From the NCBI GenBank assembly GCA_007258455.2, contig VDFB02275574.1, positions 124,001-188,000 on the forward strand: a DNA stretch of 64,000 nt. The letters are read 5' to 3'. The notes beneath the pieces are model-generated. The model saw only the letters and a list, made by a program, of their open reading frames with translations. It was not told where the DNA came from and did not search any database. The position numbers and the translations under genes are program-made. The stretch is from Sequoia sempervirens (Eukaryota; Streptophyta; Pinopsida; Cupressales; Cupressaceae). Positions 49,030 through 59,123 of the stretch are shown one piece after another (within the stretch, counting starts at the first letter, position 1; the number at the start of each line of letters is the position of its first letter).

Positions 49030-49275
49030 CTCTCTCGGGAACCCTTCAAAAGAAGAGGGGTCCACTCAAGGGACGCACAGTTTGAAACAGTAGGGTCTAG
49101 TCAAGCTGCCCTCAACCTAGACGCAAAAGGACGAACGGAATGAGTCTAGTCGGGCTGCCCCCAGACTAGACGTGCAAGAGTCCATTCGTTACAAAGAATT
49201 TTGAAGAAAGGGTCCTTTAGGAACCCGCCGCGAAGTAGAGGGGGTCCACTCAAGGGACACACAGTTCAAAAGTCG
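49030..49275. repeat. local duplications with a perfect 8-bp palindromic stem
   Basis: GGGGTCCACTCAAGGGAC occurs at about 49056 and again near 49235. Between them GTCTAGTC..GCTGCCC..C.. and TAGACG occurs twice about 55 bp apart, the second copy reading GTCTAGTC, a 12-base loop, then GACTAGAC. The sequence lies next to the minisatellite in the non-coding 3' part of the element. Confidence 0.75.
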
Positions 49276-50305
49276 CCACCTTAGAGCGATTCGTCATCAA
49301 GGGATCCTTTCGAAAGATGTTTACTTCATCAAGGAATTCGAAAAGAAGGTCATGCCCCCACGCGAGGGGAAGTCAAAGCAATTCCCACTTTGGAGGAAGG
49401 TCTTCAAGTCCTTTCTTTACGAACCCGTGATGAAGGAAACACATTCCGTTAGGTTTCCAAGTTGAGAATGCATTTCCAAGGAAAGGGTATTGCAAGGAAT
49501 TTCGAGAAAAGATTCGTTGGCCACAAATTCGTTTTCTAAAAGTCAAAGTGTTAAAGAACGTTGTCACACATAGGAGGGACAACTCAAGCAAAAAAGAGAT
49601 AAAGAAAAAGAAAAAGCAAAAAGTACAAACAAAGGGCACAAGGGGATCTGGTTTAGCGGGGTCAGATCTGTCCGAGCTCATATAATAGTAGGTAACCGCA
49701 ATGCAAGGCGAAAGATCATCAATCCCCAACCAGATCGAGAAGAATGCACAAAAAGCAAAGTAAAAATAAAAAATTGGGTCAACATGGAAGGGGAAGCCTA
49801 AATGCTCCCGACACTTTGCATCGTCCCCAATTTAGAGAAAATCAAGCACAAACATGGAAGAACGATGGCACAAATAGAAGAAGGTTTACGACACAAAAAC
49901 CACGCATGTATCCAAGCACCAACAAGGGTGACGAGGGTCATCCAGGCACACATAGCACAAGTACGGGAAACACGTTACAAAACATGAACACACGATCAAG
50001 AAGAAAAGGGGGGGCCTCCTCCTAACACTGCTCGGCCAAGAGATCGTCTGCTTCCCAATCCAAATCTTCATAAGGAGAGGGAGGACGAGCCTGCAAAGGC
50101 GGGATGTTAAGAGGAGGGGCATGCGACCCTCCTACAACAAGGGCCAAGGAAGAGGGCCCCTCAAGGTCCTATCCACCAAGTCCTGTGGAGTCAAAGTTAG
50201 TGATTTCACGAAGATCGCCGACAGGGTCGGGACCTCATCCACAGAGTTGAACATGCACCCCATGGGAGTGCTATGTCTTGCTTCAATGGATGGGACCGGC
50301 AATGC
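49276..50305. other. non-coding 3' part of the gypsy-derived element
   Basis: About 1 kb between the repeat block and the Ser/Pro-rich frames. Short open frames occur on both strands; none resembles reverse transcriptase, RNase H or integrase. Nothing else is recognised. Confidence 0.45.
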
Positions 50306-51723
50306 CTAAGATCCACCGCTAGGCTTGCCGAGTGATTCGGGAGCGATGACAAACTCAGGAGAGGCCGGGACCGGTTCTGTCACAAGGACAGAACAAGTCA
50401 TTACGAGGTCACCTTGCGAAGGTGGGCTCTTCTTACGTCCCTTATCGCAAGAAGGACTAGCCCTTGCCTCTTTTTTCGCAGGAGGAGATGAACTCCCCAT
50501 AGACGAAGCTAGAGGTGCAGAGGAGGAAGAGGACAGAACCGCAGTGGATACGACCGAAGTGTTAACCATATCCACGGGTTTTGAGAAGGGTTGAATATCT
50601 AGAATAGACATCAGCAAAGGCACCTCTGCCGAACGAGCGATAAACACTTGTACCCGATTAGGGTTAGGTGCTTTTGTGCTCACAACGGAAGTCGGGAACG
50701 GATTAGGCATAAGAGACACAATAGGAGAGGAGGAAAATGACGCCGCAGGGGGCCCTGAAGCGGGAGCAGTCATTTCTTCTTCCTTTTGTTGGCCTGCTTG
50801 GCCAAGAGAGCCTTTCGCCGGCACTTGCGCTCTCGAGCAAGGCGATTCCTACAGCTTTTGGAGTTAGAGGCCGCAGCTTGCGAAGGGACAGGAATTTCCC
50901 ACTCGACCGTAGGAACGTCCATTACGACCGTTTCGGGCGGAGGAACGGGTTCCTATGCAGGAGCAGGGAGAGCAAGCTGAGGAGTGACGGGAGGAGTTGA
51001 CTCAAGAGCCTCGGCAGCGGGCCTCTTTCTGCTCGCTGCCTTAGGAGGAGTATTAGGAGGCCGCGGCAGTCGAGATGAGGAGGACTCTCCTTGGGGGACC
51101 TTCTTCCTATCATACCGAGCGGGTCTAGGTTTCGTTGGCAGGACAGGGAGCTCGAACGCGGGACGCTTAAGCTTTCGTTGAGCAGGTATCGAAGAGTTTT
51201 CCTGCACACGAGGAGTAGAACTCGACGGTACCACAGCTGAACAAGAAGACGCGTCAAGCCGAACAGCGGAAGAGGAAGTTCGCAAGACCGCTTCTCTTCT
51301 TTTCTCTTTCAAGCCTTAACGACATCGTTGTCGGCCTTCAAGCAAGCCTTATGTGAAATAGCATAAGGTGAGGGAGGGTACCTCAATTTCGGCCTTAGGC
51401 ATCCCTTCTTATAACTCTGATGTCTTATGTAAAAGGTTCGTCCTAGGCGGAAGGGGACCCATAGGCGCAGGTCACGGGTGATCCAGGGAATAACTGCCAC
51501 GTGCGACCGGCGGTCGATAGCCGATGTCGTGAATCACGTGTACGGAACCTCCGTAGATAAATTTTAGACACTTATGCACAACGGAGGGTACTGCGTTCAT
51601 CGCTACCGACCAAGGGATACCCAGCTTTACACAGAAGAGTTCGGACCCGAGAATGATATCAAACAAGAGCTTCATGGCCTTAGGTCCGACCAAGACTGAC
51701 AGGGCAATGCTACCTAAAGGGGG
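50306..51723 (-). pseudogene. gypsy-type protease C-half followed by a Ser/Pro/Lys-rich linker (broken)
   Basis: On the minus strand 51723 to about 51315 encodes PLGSIALSVLVGPKAMKLLF, IPWSVAMNAVPSVVHKCLKF and IYGGSVHVIHDIGYRPPVA, the second half of a plant gypsy-type retropepsin including the conserved PW..AMxAVPS turn. It continues, with a TAA near 51315 and frame changes, into a basic, Ser/Pro-rich region (50953-51312: RKLKRPAFELPVLPTKPRPA) and a further Ala/Ser/Pro-rich frame (50306-50824). The N-half of the protease lies 6.9 kb away at 58602-58887 beyond an insertion. No reverse transcriptase follows, unlike the usual polyprotein order. Confidence 0.72.
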
Positions 51724-52429
51724 GACGGTGTTGTGACCTTTTCACACATCGCCCCATCGCAAATGGGGACCCCCAGTAGTCTGCTAGTTTTTAGGGTTTT
51801 GTCTCCTTGCAACGGTTTCATGAGGTCACCTTGTTCAGAGTTTCAAGTCAGTTTTCTGAGAATCGCCCGAGCCAAGTCAATAATCCATGCTTGAATCAGT
51901 GCATAAACGTCACGGAAGTGCTCAGAAGGCCCGGGAGACAAGGATCGCCTATGCTTTCGGCCAATTCTAACACTTCCTATTTTTTTAGGGAATCTGCTTT
52001 TTTGCTTTTTCGTTTTTTTTTCATTTTTGGCATTTTTGGACCAAACGGGGTTCCCTATTTTTTAGGGATTTTGCTTTTTCTATTTTTAGAAAGTCAACCC
52101 TAGTCAATGAGTCAACTTTCCATCTTTAGATCCAAAAATCAACCTAAAAATCGAAAAAATCATTGAAAAATCAAAGAGAAAATCGAAAAATCAAGTGAAA
52201 AATTAGAAAAAGCGTGGAAAAATCAAGTCAAAAATCTGAGAAAATCAAACTGGAAAGCATCAAATTATGGAAAAATCAGTCCGAAAATTAGTCAGATCTG
52301 AGCAAAAATCACAGAAAAATCACCCAAAAAAATGAAATTCATGATGAAAATCTACTTAAGTCTGGAAAATTCGCCATGTTCAAAGAGAAGAAGTTGGTCC
52401 TTAAAATGTGGGACGGAAGGAAGAATGGC

Positions 52430-53240
52430 AAAGATTGTTCAAAGTCCGCCCAGCAGTAAAGGGGAAGAATGGCAAGCCTTGACCAAAGTCCGCCTAGACT
52501 TGGCAAGGATCATCTAAAGTCCGCCCAGCAATGGAAGAGAGGATGACTAAGAGTTGGGAAAGTCTGCCTTGGCTTTGGCAAGGCATGTTCAAAGTCCGCC
52601 TAACCTTGTTGGAAAACGTCTAAGACCTTGCAAAGTCCGCCACACCTTGGCAAGAGGCCTCTAAAGTCCGCCCAAGCCTTGAGGAAGCATGTCTAAGACC
52701 TTGCAAAGTCTGCCTAGACTTAGCAAGGAGGTTCTAAAGTCCGCCACACCTTGGCCAAACACTTCTAAAGTCCGCCTTGACTTAAAAGGGGTTGGAAAAT
52801 GATCTTTGAAGTCCACCATACCTTGGCAAAGTGCTTGGAAAGTCCGACATGGTCTATAAAGTGAAAAAATTACAAATTTTGCTAAGTGTTTGGGACCTAG
52901 TAAAGGAAAATCCGAAAATTTGCTTAAGTTAGAAGCCTAAAAGATGGAAAAAATCGAAATTTTGGCTAAGTGTTTTAATATTTTCAAAGGAAAGAGTGCG
53001 AATTTTGGTCAAGTATGAAAGGCAAGCCTAGTGGAAAGTCCGCCATACCTTGAGGAGGGATGGAAAAGACTTGGGAAAGTCTGCCTAGGCTATGGCCAAG
53101 AGAAAATGAAGTTCGCCTAACATGGGAAGAAAAGGAAGATTAAAATTGTTGCCTAAGTATGGATGTCTAGAGAAAGATTGATAAAGTTGGCCAAGTATAC
53201 AGAGAAAATTGCACAAGGTAAAGAGGTAGGAAAGTCCACC
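52430..53240 (+). repeat. degenerate minisatellite built on AAAGTCCGCC
   Basis: AAAGTCCGCC or a one-base variant recurs about 15 times at 30-55 bp spacing, with GGCAAG/TTGGCAA words between. Examples lie near 52439, 52486, 52510, 52560, 52595, 52636, 52666, 52706, 52735 and 52765. The same GCC-ending core becomes AATTCGCC/GTTCGCC toward 54 kb. The array is non-coding. Confidence 0.8.
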
Positions 53241-54426
53241 TTTGGCTAAGGAAGATAAAAATTTGTCAAGCATCATGGAATTTCGCCTAAGGAAGACATC
53301 CAAACAAAGACTTTGCCTAGAAAAATTCGCCCGAGCGAGAGAAAATTTGACTTTGGCAAAAGAAAATATGCCCAGTGCAATTAAAAGTTCGCCATGGCAG
53401 GGAAAAATGAGGATCTGGCATAACATTTATCGACGAAATGGCTAAAATTTTGACTTGGCTAGACGAAATTGGGAATAAAATTGGAAAATGAACTTTTAGC
53501 CAAAGAAAATGAAGAGAAAATCAAAATAGCCATGGGTCCAAAACGAACTGGTTGGAATAAATTAAAATATTTTAATAATTTATTTCCAATACTTGGAAAT
53601 TTAAAAAAGCCTTGAACAAAATTAAATTCGCCAGACAAGAGTTGGAAGAAAATAAATTGCGCCAGACAAAGATAAAATCTGATGGGAAAAATTAAATTCG
53701 CCATGAATTTAAAGTTGGAAAAATCGAATTTAATTGAATATTTAATGTATTTTTCAAAATTCGAAAAATAAAGATAAACATCTAAGCAAAAATCGAATTT
53801 TTGAAAATCAAAGAGATTTGCCTGGATAAGCTCGACACGGATTCTTTTCGAAAAATAAAGGAAACTTGCCTGTTTGAACAGGAGAAGACAAATTGAGATC
53901 GAGAGAGAAGAAGGCAGTTGCTAAAACAAATCAAGATCTTCAGCATTATAATGAGTTTCAGCAACTCATTTTTCACAAACACAGTTGAAGAAAAGGTGAA
54001 ACTCTCTTGAAAGTCTAAGGCAAGTAATTATTCTGCAGGCAAGATTGAATTTCCCAAAGGAAGAAGTAATTTTATGCTGAAAAAGAATTTTCTCGAGAAG
54101 TGAAAAGATTTATTTGCTGAAAGTCGAATTCTTCTGTGCAAGAGGGGCGCACTTCATCACTTGCTTTTTGATTTAATTCTCGAAGTTTAAATCTGATTTG
54201 CACCCGGAAGTCTTTTACTGAGGTTTGATGTTCAGTTGAATAGACTCGCCATTCTTCTTCTGTCTTTTTCATCTTAGCAAAGTTCTGGCTAAAATTTCAA
54301 CTTCACCCATTTACTTTCAGCTTGCTTTTTCACAGAAATTCAATTATTTAATAAGCTGAGAGTAAGATTTTCGATCACAAGGCGCAGAAATAAATTATTT
54401 TAAAAAGTCTTTGTATTAATGTTAAT

Positions 54427-54443
54427 ATTTTGACTGCAGGTTG
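54427..54443 (+). promoter_or_regulatory. 3' splice-acceptor-like site before the 1,066-codon frame
   Basis: A pyrimidine-leaning stretch ending TTTTGACTGCAG lies at 54428-54439, followed by GTTG and then ATG. Together with the long non-coding repeat-rich leader this suggests the frame was expressed from a spliced RNA. No donor was identified. Confidence 0.4.
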
Positions 54444-57400
54444 ATGACCACGGTGGGCGAATCATCAAAGAAGGCTGCAGTGAAGTTTGCCAGCAAAGGT
54501 GTCCAGTGAGAGTCAAAAGTAAATTCAAAATGGAAAAATGTTGCAGACATCGATCTGGGACATGTCGACTTCAAAGAGTTCAAGAAAAGAGTATATGGAC
54601 AGAACGAACTTCCAACACCAATTGCCAGAAGAATGGTGAGAAACGGAATATTTCAGGCAGCCGGATTCCCACCTGTGATGGATTGTGCTGAATTGATGGT
54701 AGAATGTGCTATCCACTACAATGCTCAGACAAGACAGATCATTGCACCTGACGGCAGAATTTTGGCACACTTGGGCAAGGTAGCAATTCAAGAGACCTTT
54801 GGCATCCCAGCACATTCTCGTACTATCTACAAGACCAAGGAGGAAGCTAAAAGCTTGTATGACAGCCAGCCAAACTTATGCGCCACAAATGTTAACAAGG
54901 CATGGCTGGATAAGCCTAAGGCGTCAATAAAGAAGATGCCTAAGAGGCCATGCCGGATGGACTTTAAAGAAGACTATGGGGACATCATTTTGATGCTGAA
55001 TAGAATAGCTGGCAACCCTCAAGGTGCATTTTTCGAGAGCTGGATGTACTACTTCATAGATGAAATCACTCCTGGCGTAAAAATGTTCAATTGGTCTCGA
55101 ATGATAAGTAACAATCTTCACGAGCAGTTGGTCAATTTGGAGGAGACTAAGTCTTTTCACATGAGTTCGTATATTGTCTACTTATTGGCCAAGTCATATA
55201 AATATCCGGGACTAGTTTGCAAGGGAAAAGTTAGCAGCGGAGAAAACGAACTCAGACCTTATGATTGCTACCCACAACTCCAATTGAAGGAGAAGTCTCA
55301 TTTCAGGCGGGTGCACGATGCCTTCTTAATGCATATTACCAGAGTACTTCAAGGAGGAGTGCATCAAAGGCTGAGTCATGAGGCGAAAAGTTTGATCAGT
55401 AAATACGGATCCTGGTTCATCCAGTTTCCAAAATTTACATATGTCAGGATCCAGGGATTTACTGGAAATCCCTATAAGTTGCCCATGTATCCGACAAATC
55501 GGATGATTCTGCTCGAAGTCTTGAGGCAGCTAGAAGTATATCAGAACATCCAGAGGCCAACCAAGAAGGCATCTGTTACATTCCCATTTTTCATCGGGAA
55601 TATGTTGGAGTCCTGTTTGTCAACGCAGGCAGCTGAGAGTGCCAGGTTGGAAATCCAGTGGTACCCATTCACGGCTTATAAGTCCAAGGCCAATTTTGAC
55701 CCACATCATCACATCCGGACAGTGGATGGGAGAAGGTACAAGCACAGGGTGGAACTGGAGGACTTCTGGGCAAATGCCGCTGATGAATATGAAGTCAGAA
55801 GGAGACTATGGTCCAGAATGCTAGTTGACTTCATGAGGGCGATTGAACTTTTTTGGGTGCCTGACCAGTTGCAGGACGATGGAAACTATATCCAGCCATG
55901 CTTCGAGGAAAGCTGACCTCTCCCTTCAGTAAAGTGGTCAGAGCGTGAGCACTCAGATTTGGCAACCTTGATGAGACTAGTGACCAAGTACTCTCAGTGG
56001 TGGGTTGACCATCATGTCCAGGAGATGAGACAAAAAAGAATAACGCTCACGTATGATTTACTGAGCGAGACAGAATCGTATTCCTCCAATGCTGGCGCAT
56101 CCCATCAGGATTTGGCTGAAATTGGAGAGAAGAGGAAGGAAGCAGTTCCAAGTATAGAGCCAATTCAGAAAAGACAGAAGGGAGAGCCATCTCGTTTTGC
56201 AACGTCCCGGAATATTGACGAGCCGGTGGCCACCATTGATGAATCCTTGGTTGAAATGATTGTACCTCCTACAGTTCATGAAGAGAACAATGAGCCTATT
56301 CAGCTGGATGATGAGGAGCCCTCATCTCATACAGGCACAAAAATATTAGGTTCAGATAACGATAGGGAAGTCCAAGATGATGACTTCGAAGAGGGATTGA
56401 TTTCCGCCCTCAGAGGAGTCTTGGATGTTCCCAATGAAGAGAACATTCCAGAGGAAGATGGCATTGAGCAGCCTACCATCCCGGATTGGCTGATAGAAAG
56501 GATGAAGATTCAGGCACCAGAAGAAGCCCAAGAGGAGGATGATACTGCAGACTTCTTGGCAAGACTGGAACGGGTTGCAATTAAGAAGTCGGCCAAGAAG
56601 TTTTCTACCATTCAGCGAGATGAGGCAGGCAGTCGTTCCATACACATCGTTGTACCGACAGTGGACAAGCCACAGGATGAGATTACTCCTCAAGAGTACG
56701 CCATAACCACCATAGATCTTGGCCCAACCACAAAAGGTCAGGAAGTGGAGGAACTAGATAATTTCGTCTCAACCATCAAGGCGAGACTGGAAAAAGAAGT
56801 GGCGAAAAAGGAGTATAAAAAGGAAGTTGAACGCCTGAAGGAGTATATACGGCATTTGACCCAGCCACTTAATCAGGGTGATGCGGTAGCTCCTCCTCTC
56901 CTTAATCCCTCACAGGAAATACCCAAGGATGTGGAGCACGGGATGGTCACAGCCAAGGAGGCTCAGGAATGGATGATAAATGAAGGCACTGAAGCAGCCT
57001 CGTTCATGGAGAAACTGGCACTTGCCTATGGGCAGACCTCTTCTTTTCTTTCCAGACTTGTTGATATGGCAAAAATCTGGGACAACCTTCTAGATATTCA
57101 GGAAAGGCTTATTCCATGCCTTAGGGTCCTGAAGGGCATCCCAAGTGAAGAGTTGGTTGAGAGAAGGGTGATTGCTGAAGGAGCAACATATGATTTTCAC
57201 CATTGGTTTTGGGCAGTGACCATACGGAAAGAGGTTCTAGAGAGGGCGAAAGCGGATGGGCTCAGAGTTGAAGAGTAGGTCAAAGAAATCTGAGAGAAAA
57301 TTTATATGACAGCTGCAGAGGTGTTTGACCGTGAGATTGTCCGGGAAAACGATATGCAATTGGAGAGGTTGAAACGTAAGGTTCAGGAGGTTTTCTTCTC

Positions 57401-57644
57401 AGCTACTGGACCAATTCTGAGACGGGACTTCGCGAAAATGGCAAGTCTCTTGGCCATCCGGAATGATTTTGTGAAGCAGGAGGCGGATTGGGCAAGCACC
57501 TTCGCCAAATGTGTTGAGGACTTAGATGGATTGGAATTCCGGATTAGCATGTTGCCGCCCGTCACGATGGAGGAGGTTGTCACGGTCGTGTCCAAATTCA
57601 TTGAGCGCAATGCTGACCAAGCAGATAGGGATGCCTCTCCTTGA
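54444..57644 (+). pseudogene. 1,066-codon frame of unknown family with four in-frame stops
   Basis: The ATG at 54444 (MTTVGESSKKAAVKFASKG) follows TTTTGACTGCAG, a good 3' splice site. The same frame stays open to TGA at 57642 except for TGA at 54507, TGA at 55914, TAG at 57276 and TGA at 57291; no insertion or deletion disturbs it. Residues ~50-490 look globular (ARRMVRNGIFQAAGFPPVM, GRILAHLGKVAIQETFGIP, FFESWMYYFIDEITPGVK, HMSSYIVYLLAKSYKYPG). Residues ~510-760 are acidic and low-complexity (VQDDDFEEG, EEAQEEDDTADFLARLE). Residues ~770-805 are a likely coiled coil (KARLEKEVAKKEYKKEVERL). The end is again more ordered. There is no zinc knuckle, protease DTG, YxDD, integrase or transposase motif, no signal peptide and no membrane segment. 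I do not recognise the family; a gag-like or captured host role is possible but unsupported. Confidence 0.75.
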
Positions 57645-57796
57645 TGATAGCTCCAACTACCACTTCACTGCCTGTTACTGATTGTTTGTTGATTGATAAC
57701 TGATGTTATTTTGGGAAACCCTAATTAGGGTTGAATTGTAATAATCTTGGCCGTCGATATTGTTTTAATCTCGGCCCTTCACTTGATTTTTGAAAC

Positions 57797-57881
57797 TCTA
57801 TTTAAACTGGTGATCTCTCACTTTCACTTGTGTGGAGACAGTATATGAGATTGTTGCATTGAGACTATTTCCAATAATAAA
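57797..57881 (+). promoter_or_regulatory. TATA-like box and AATAAA near the right end of the large unit
   Basis: CTCTATTTAAACTGG lies near 57797 and AATAAAAGC near 57876, about 80 bp apart. Spacing and order resemble the U3/R boundary and polyadenylation signal of an LTR. They stand after the large frame and before the end of the unit. Confidence 0.45.
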
Positions 57882-58601
57882 AGCTCTTATGCATGATTTG
57901 CTTTGAATAACTTTTATTGTCAAATAGTAAGCGAGGTTGCATATCTTCTTCCGCCATAGATTAGAGTTAGAATTAAGTTAAGTAGAATTTGCTTTTGAGT
58001 ATTGGTTAAGTGAATGAGAGATTGATCGTGTAGGTTCAATGGTGAAGTATTGCTCATACTTTCTTCGAATGGATGATTTGCATTCGATGCGTAAAGTTAG
58101 CCTGAGCTTATAATTGTGGAAACTTAACTTCAGTCTCATTCGAGACTTGAAAATCATTATCACACCCCTTGAAGATTGCACCCACTTTGCGTAAGTTGTC
58201 CAACAGGAGGCGAAACAAAGTGTGGTTTATCCCTTTCACCGAATCTTTACTATCTCATAAATTCTTAGGCGTAGAATAGATCCCCTAAACCCTTATCTTT
58301 TTGCTATTTTTTGAGATCCACATTGAAAGTCCTAATCGAGGAGAGCCTTTAATGATAAATCTGCCTAAGTCCCGAACTTGTGAAAATTTCTTTAACGTAA
58401 GTCCCCTTGTGTATTACAAGCAAATCACAACGCCCATTGAGCTTATCCACACGTCAAGACCTGACAAAAGAAACCTTGGAATCGCCATATGATCTTCTCG
58501 CAATCTTAGCATATGCAGTGGTTTTTCAAGAGAGGATAGAGTGTCTTTGGACATTTTATTTTGTGTGTTCAGTGGATGATAAAACGTACACCAACAGATG
58601 G

Positions 58602-58887
58602 AAAGGCCATCATGTGTGCGAATGAAACTTTCAAGAGCATCGTATCCATCCTTATGTAAAAAGTTTATAAGCATGATCTCCTCTATTATTATGTTCACCT
58701 ATGACGTTGGATCAACGAGAACACCGGCTACGATGTTTCCATTGATCCGCGCAAGAATATAGAGGGGAGATGGTTCCTTATTAAAATCCATTGGCAGGTC
58801 CTGTGAAGTGAAGGTTATGCCAACACTTTTCTCCACAGGCTGCTCGGAGGGGATGGTTTGATGCAGGAATGAAGCCATTACGCACAC
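58602..58887 (-). pseudogene. protease N-half of the gypsy-derived element
   Basis: On the minus strand the region reads PSPLYILARINGNIVAGVLV then DPTS, a TAG, and VNIIIEEIMLINFLHKDGYD followed by ALESFIRTHDGLS. PLYI.A.INGN..AGVLVDP is the flap and catalytic-Asp segment of a plant retropepsin; the usual D-S/T-G or D-G-G is here D-P-T. The frame joins the C-half at 51723 when the intervening unit is removed (DGLSI then PPLGSIALSV). The TAG shows independent decay. Confidence 0.72.
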
Positions 58888-59099
58888 TAGACAATGTTTT
58901 CACAGAGTCCCTAAAGGTTAATGGATAAGACGGTGACCCAATTAAGGTTTCGCCATACAATACCTTCGAATCCTTCCAACTACGCCACCTAGGGGTCGTA
59001 GGTTGGGTTGCAATGCGACAACCTTACAACACTCACACCTACAACACTCCTAGAGTACAAGGAAAGGGACTGTCAGTATCGCCAGAACGGAACCAAAAT
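58888..59099 (-). other. leader of the gypsy-derived element, no gag recognised
   Basis: Only about 200 bp separate the primer-binding site from the protease. A normal gag would need more than 1 kb, so gag has been deleted or was never present. Confidence 0.5.
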
Positions 59100-59123
59100 G
59101 GTTCACGTCGGGTTCACCAAAAA
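59100..59123 (-). other. primer-binding-site-like sequence next to LTR B
   Basis: Reverse-complemented, it reads TTTTTGGTGAACCCGACG directly after the LTR end ...CTTACA. Position and TGG start fit a tRNA primer site; the exact tRNA was not determined. Confidence 0.6.

Larger units (their letters stand above)
51729..58596 (+). mobile_element. 6,868-bp TG...CA unit, probably a very large solo LTR carrying a gene
   Basis: The unit starts TGTTGTGACC and ends CACCAACA. Its flanks are GACGG (51724-51728) and GATGG (58597-58601), a 5-bp target duplication with one C/T difference. Removing the unit and one copy of the target restores the protease frame of the host element on the minus strand. Contents from left: 300 bp with CACACATCGCCCC, a minisatellite (52.4-53.2 kb), AATTCGCC-rich sequence, a splice-acceptor-like site, a 1,066-codon frame, then a TATA-like box, AATAAA and about 700 bp to the end. 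No internal direct repeat of either end was found. An LTR with the gene in U3 and promoter near its 3' part fits this layout; a two-LTR element whose LTRs have diverged beyond recognition is the alternative. Confidence 0.72.
48263..59123 (-). mobile_element. interior of a gypsy-derived element lacking recognisable reverse transcriptase
   Basis: On the minus strand this runs from a primer-binding-site-like TTTTTGGTGAACCCGACG just inside LTR B to a polypurine tract AAAGTGGGGGCAAAA just before LTR fragment C. The only family domain seen is an aspartic protease, split by a large insertion at 51729-58596. Without that insertion the interior is about 4 kb. No zinc knuckle, reverse transcriptase, RNase H or integrase was found, so it was non-autonomous or is an internal-deletion derivative. 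Confidence 0.75.

Noticed and set aside
50325..51181. Plus-strand open frames opposite the protease and linker
   Set aside because: They are the reverse complement of the minus-strand retropepsin and Ser/Pro-rich frame, which has family matches; the plus-strand translations have none.
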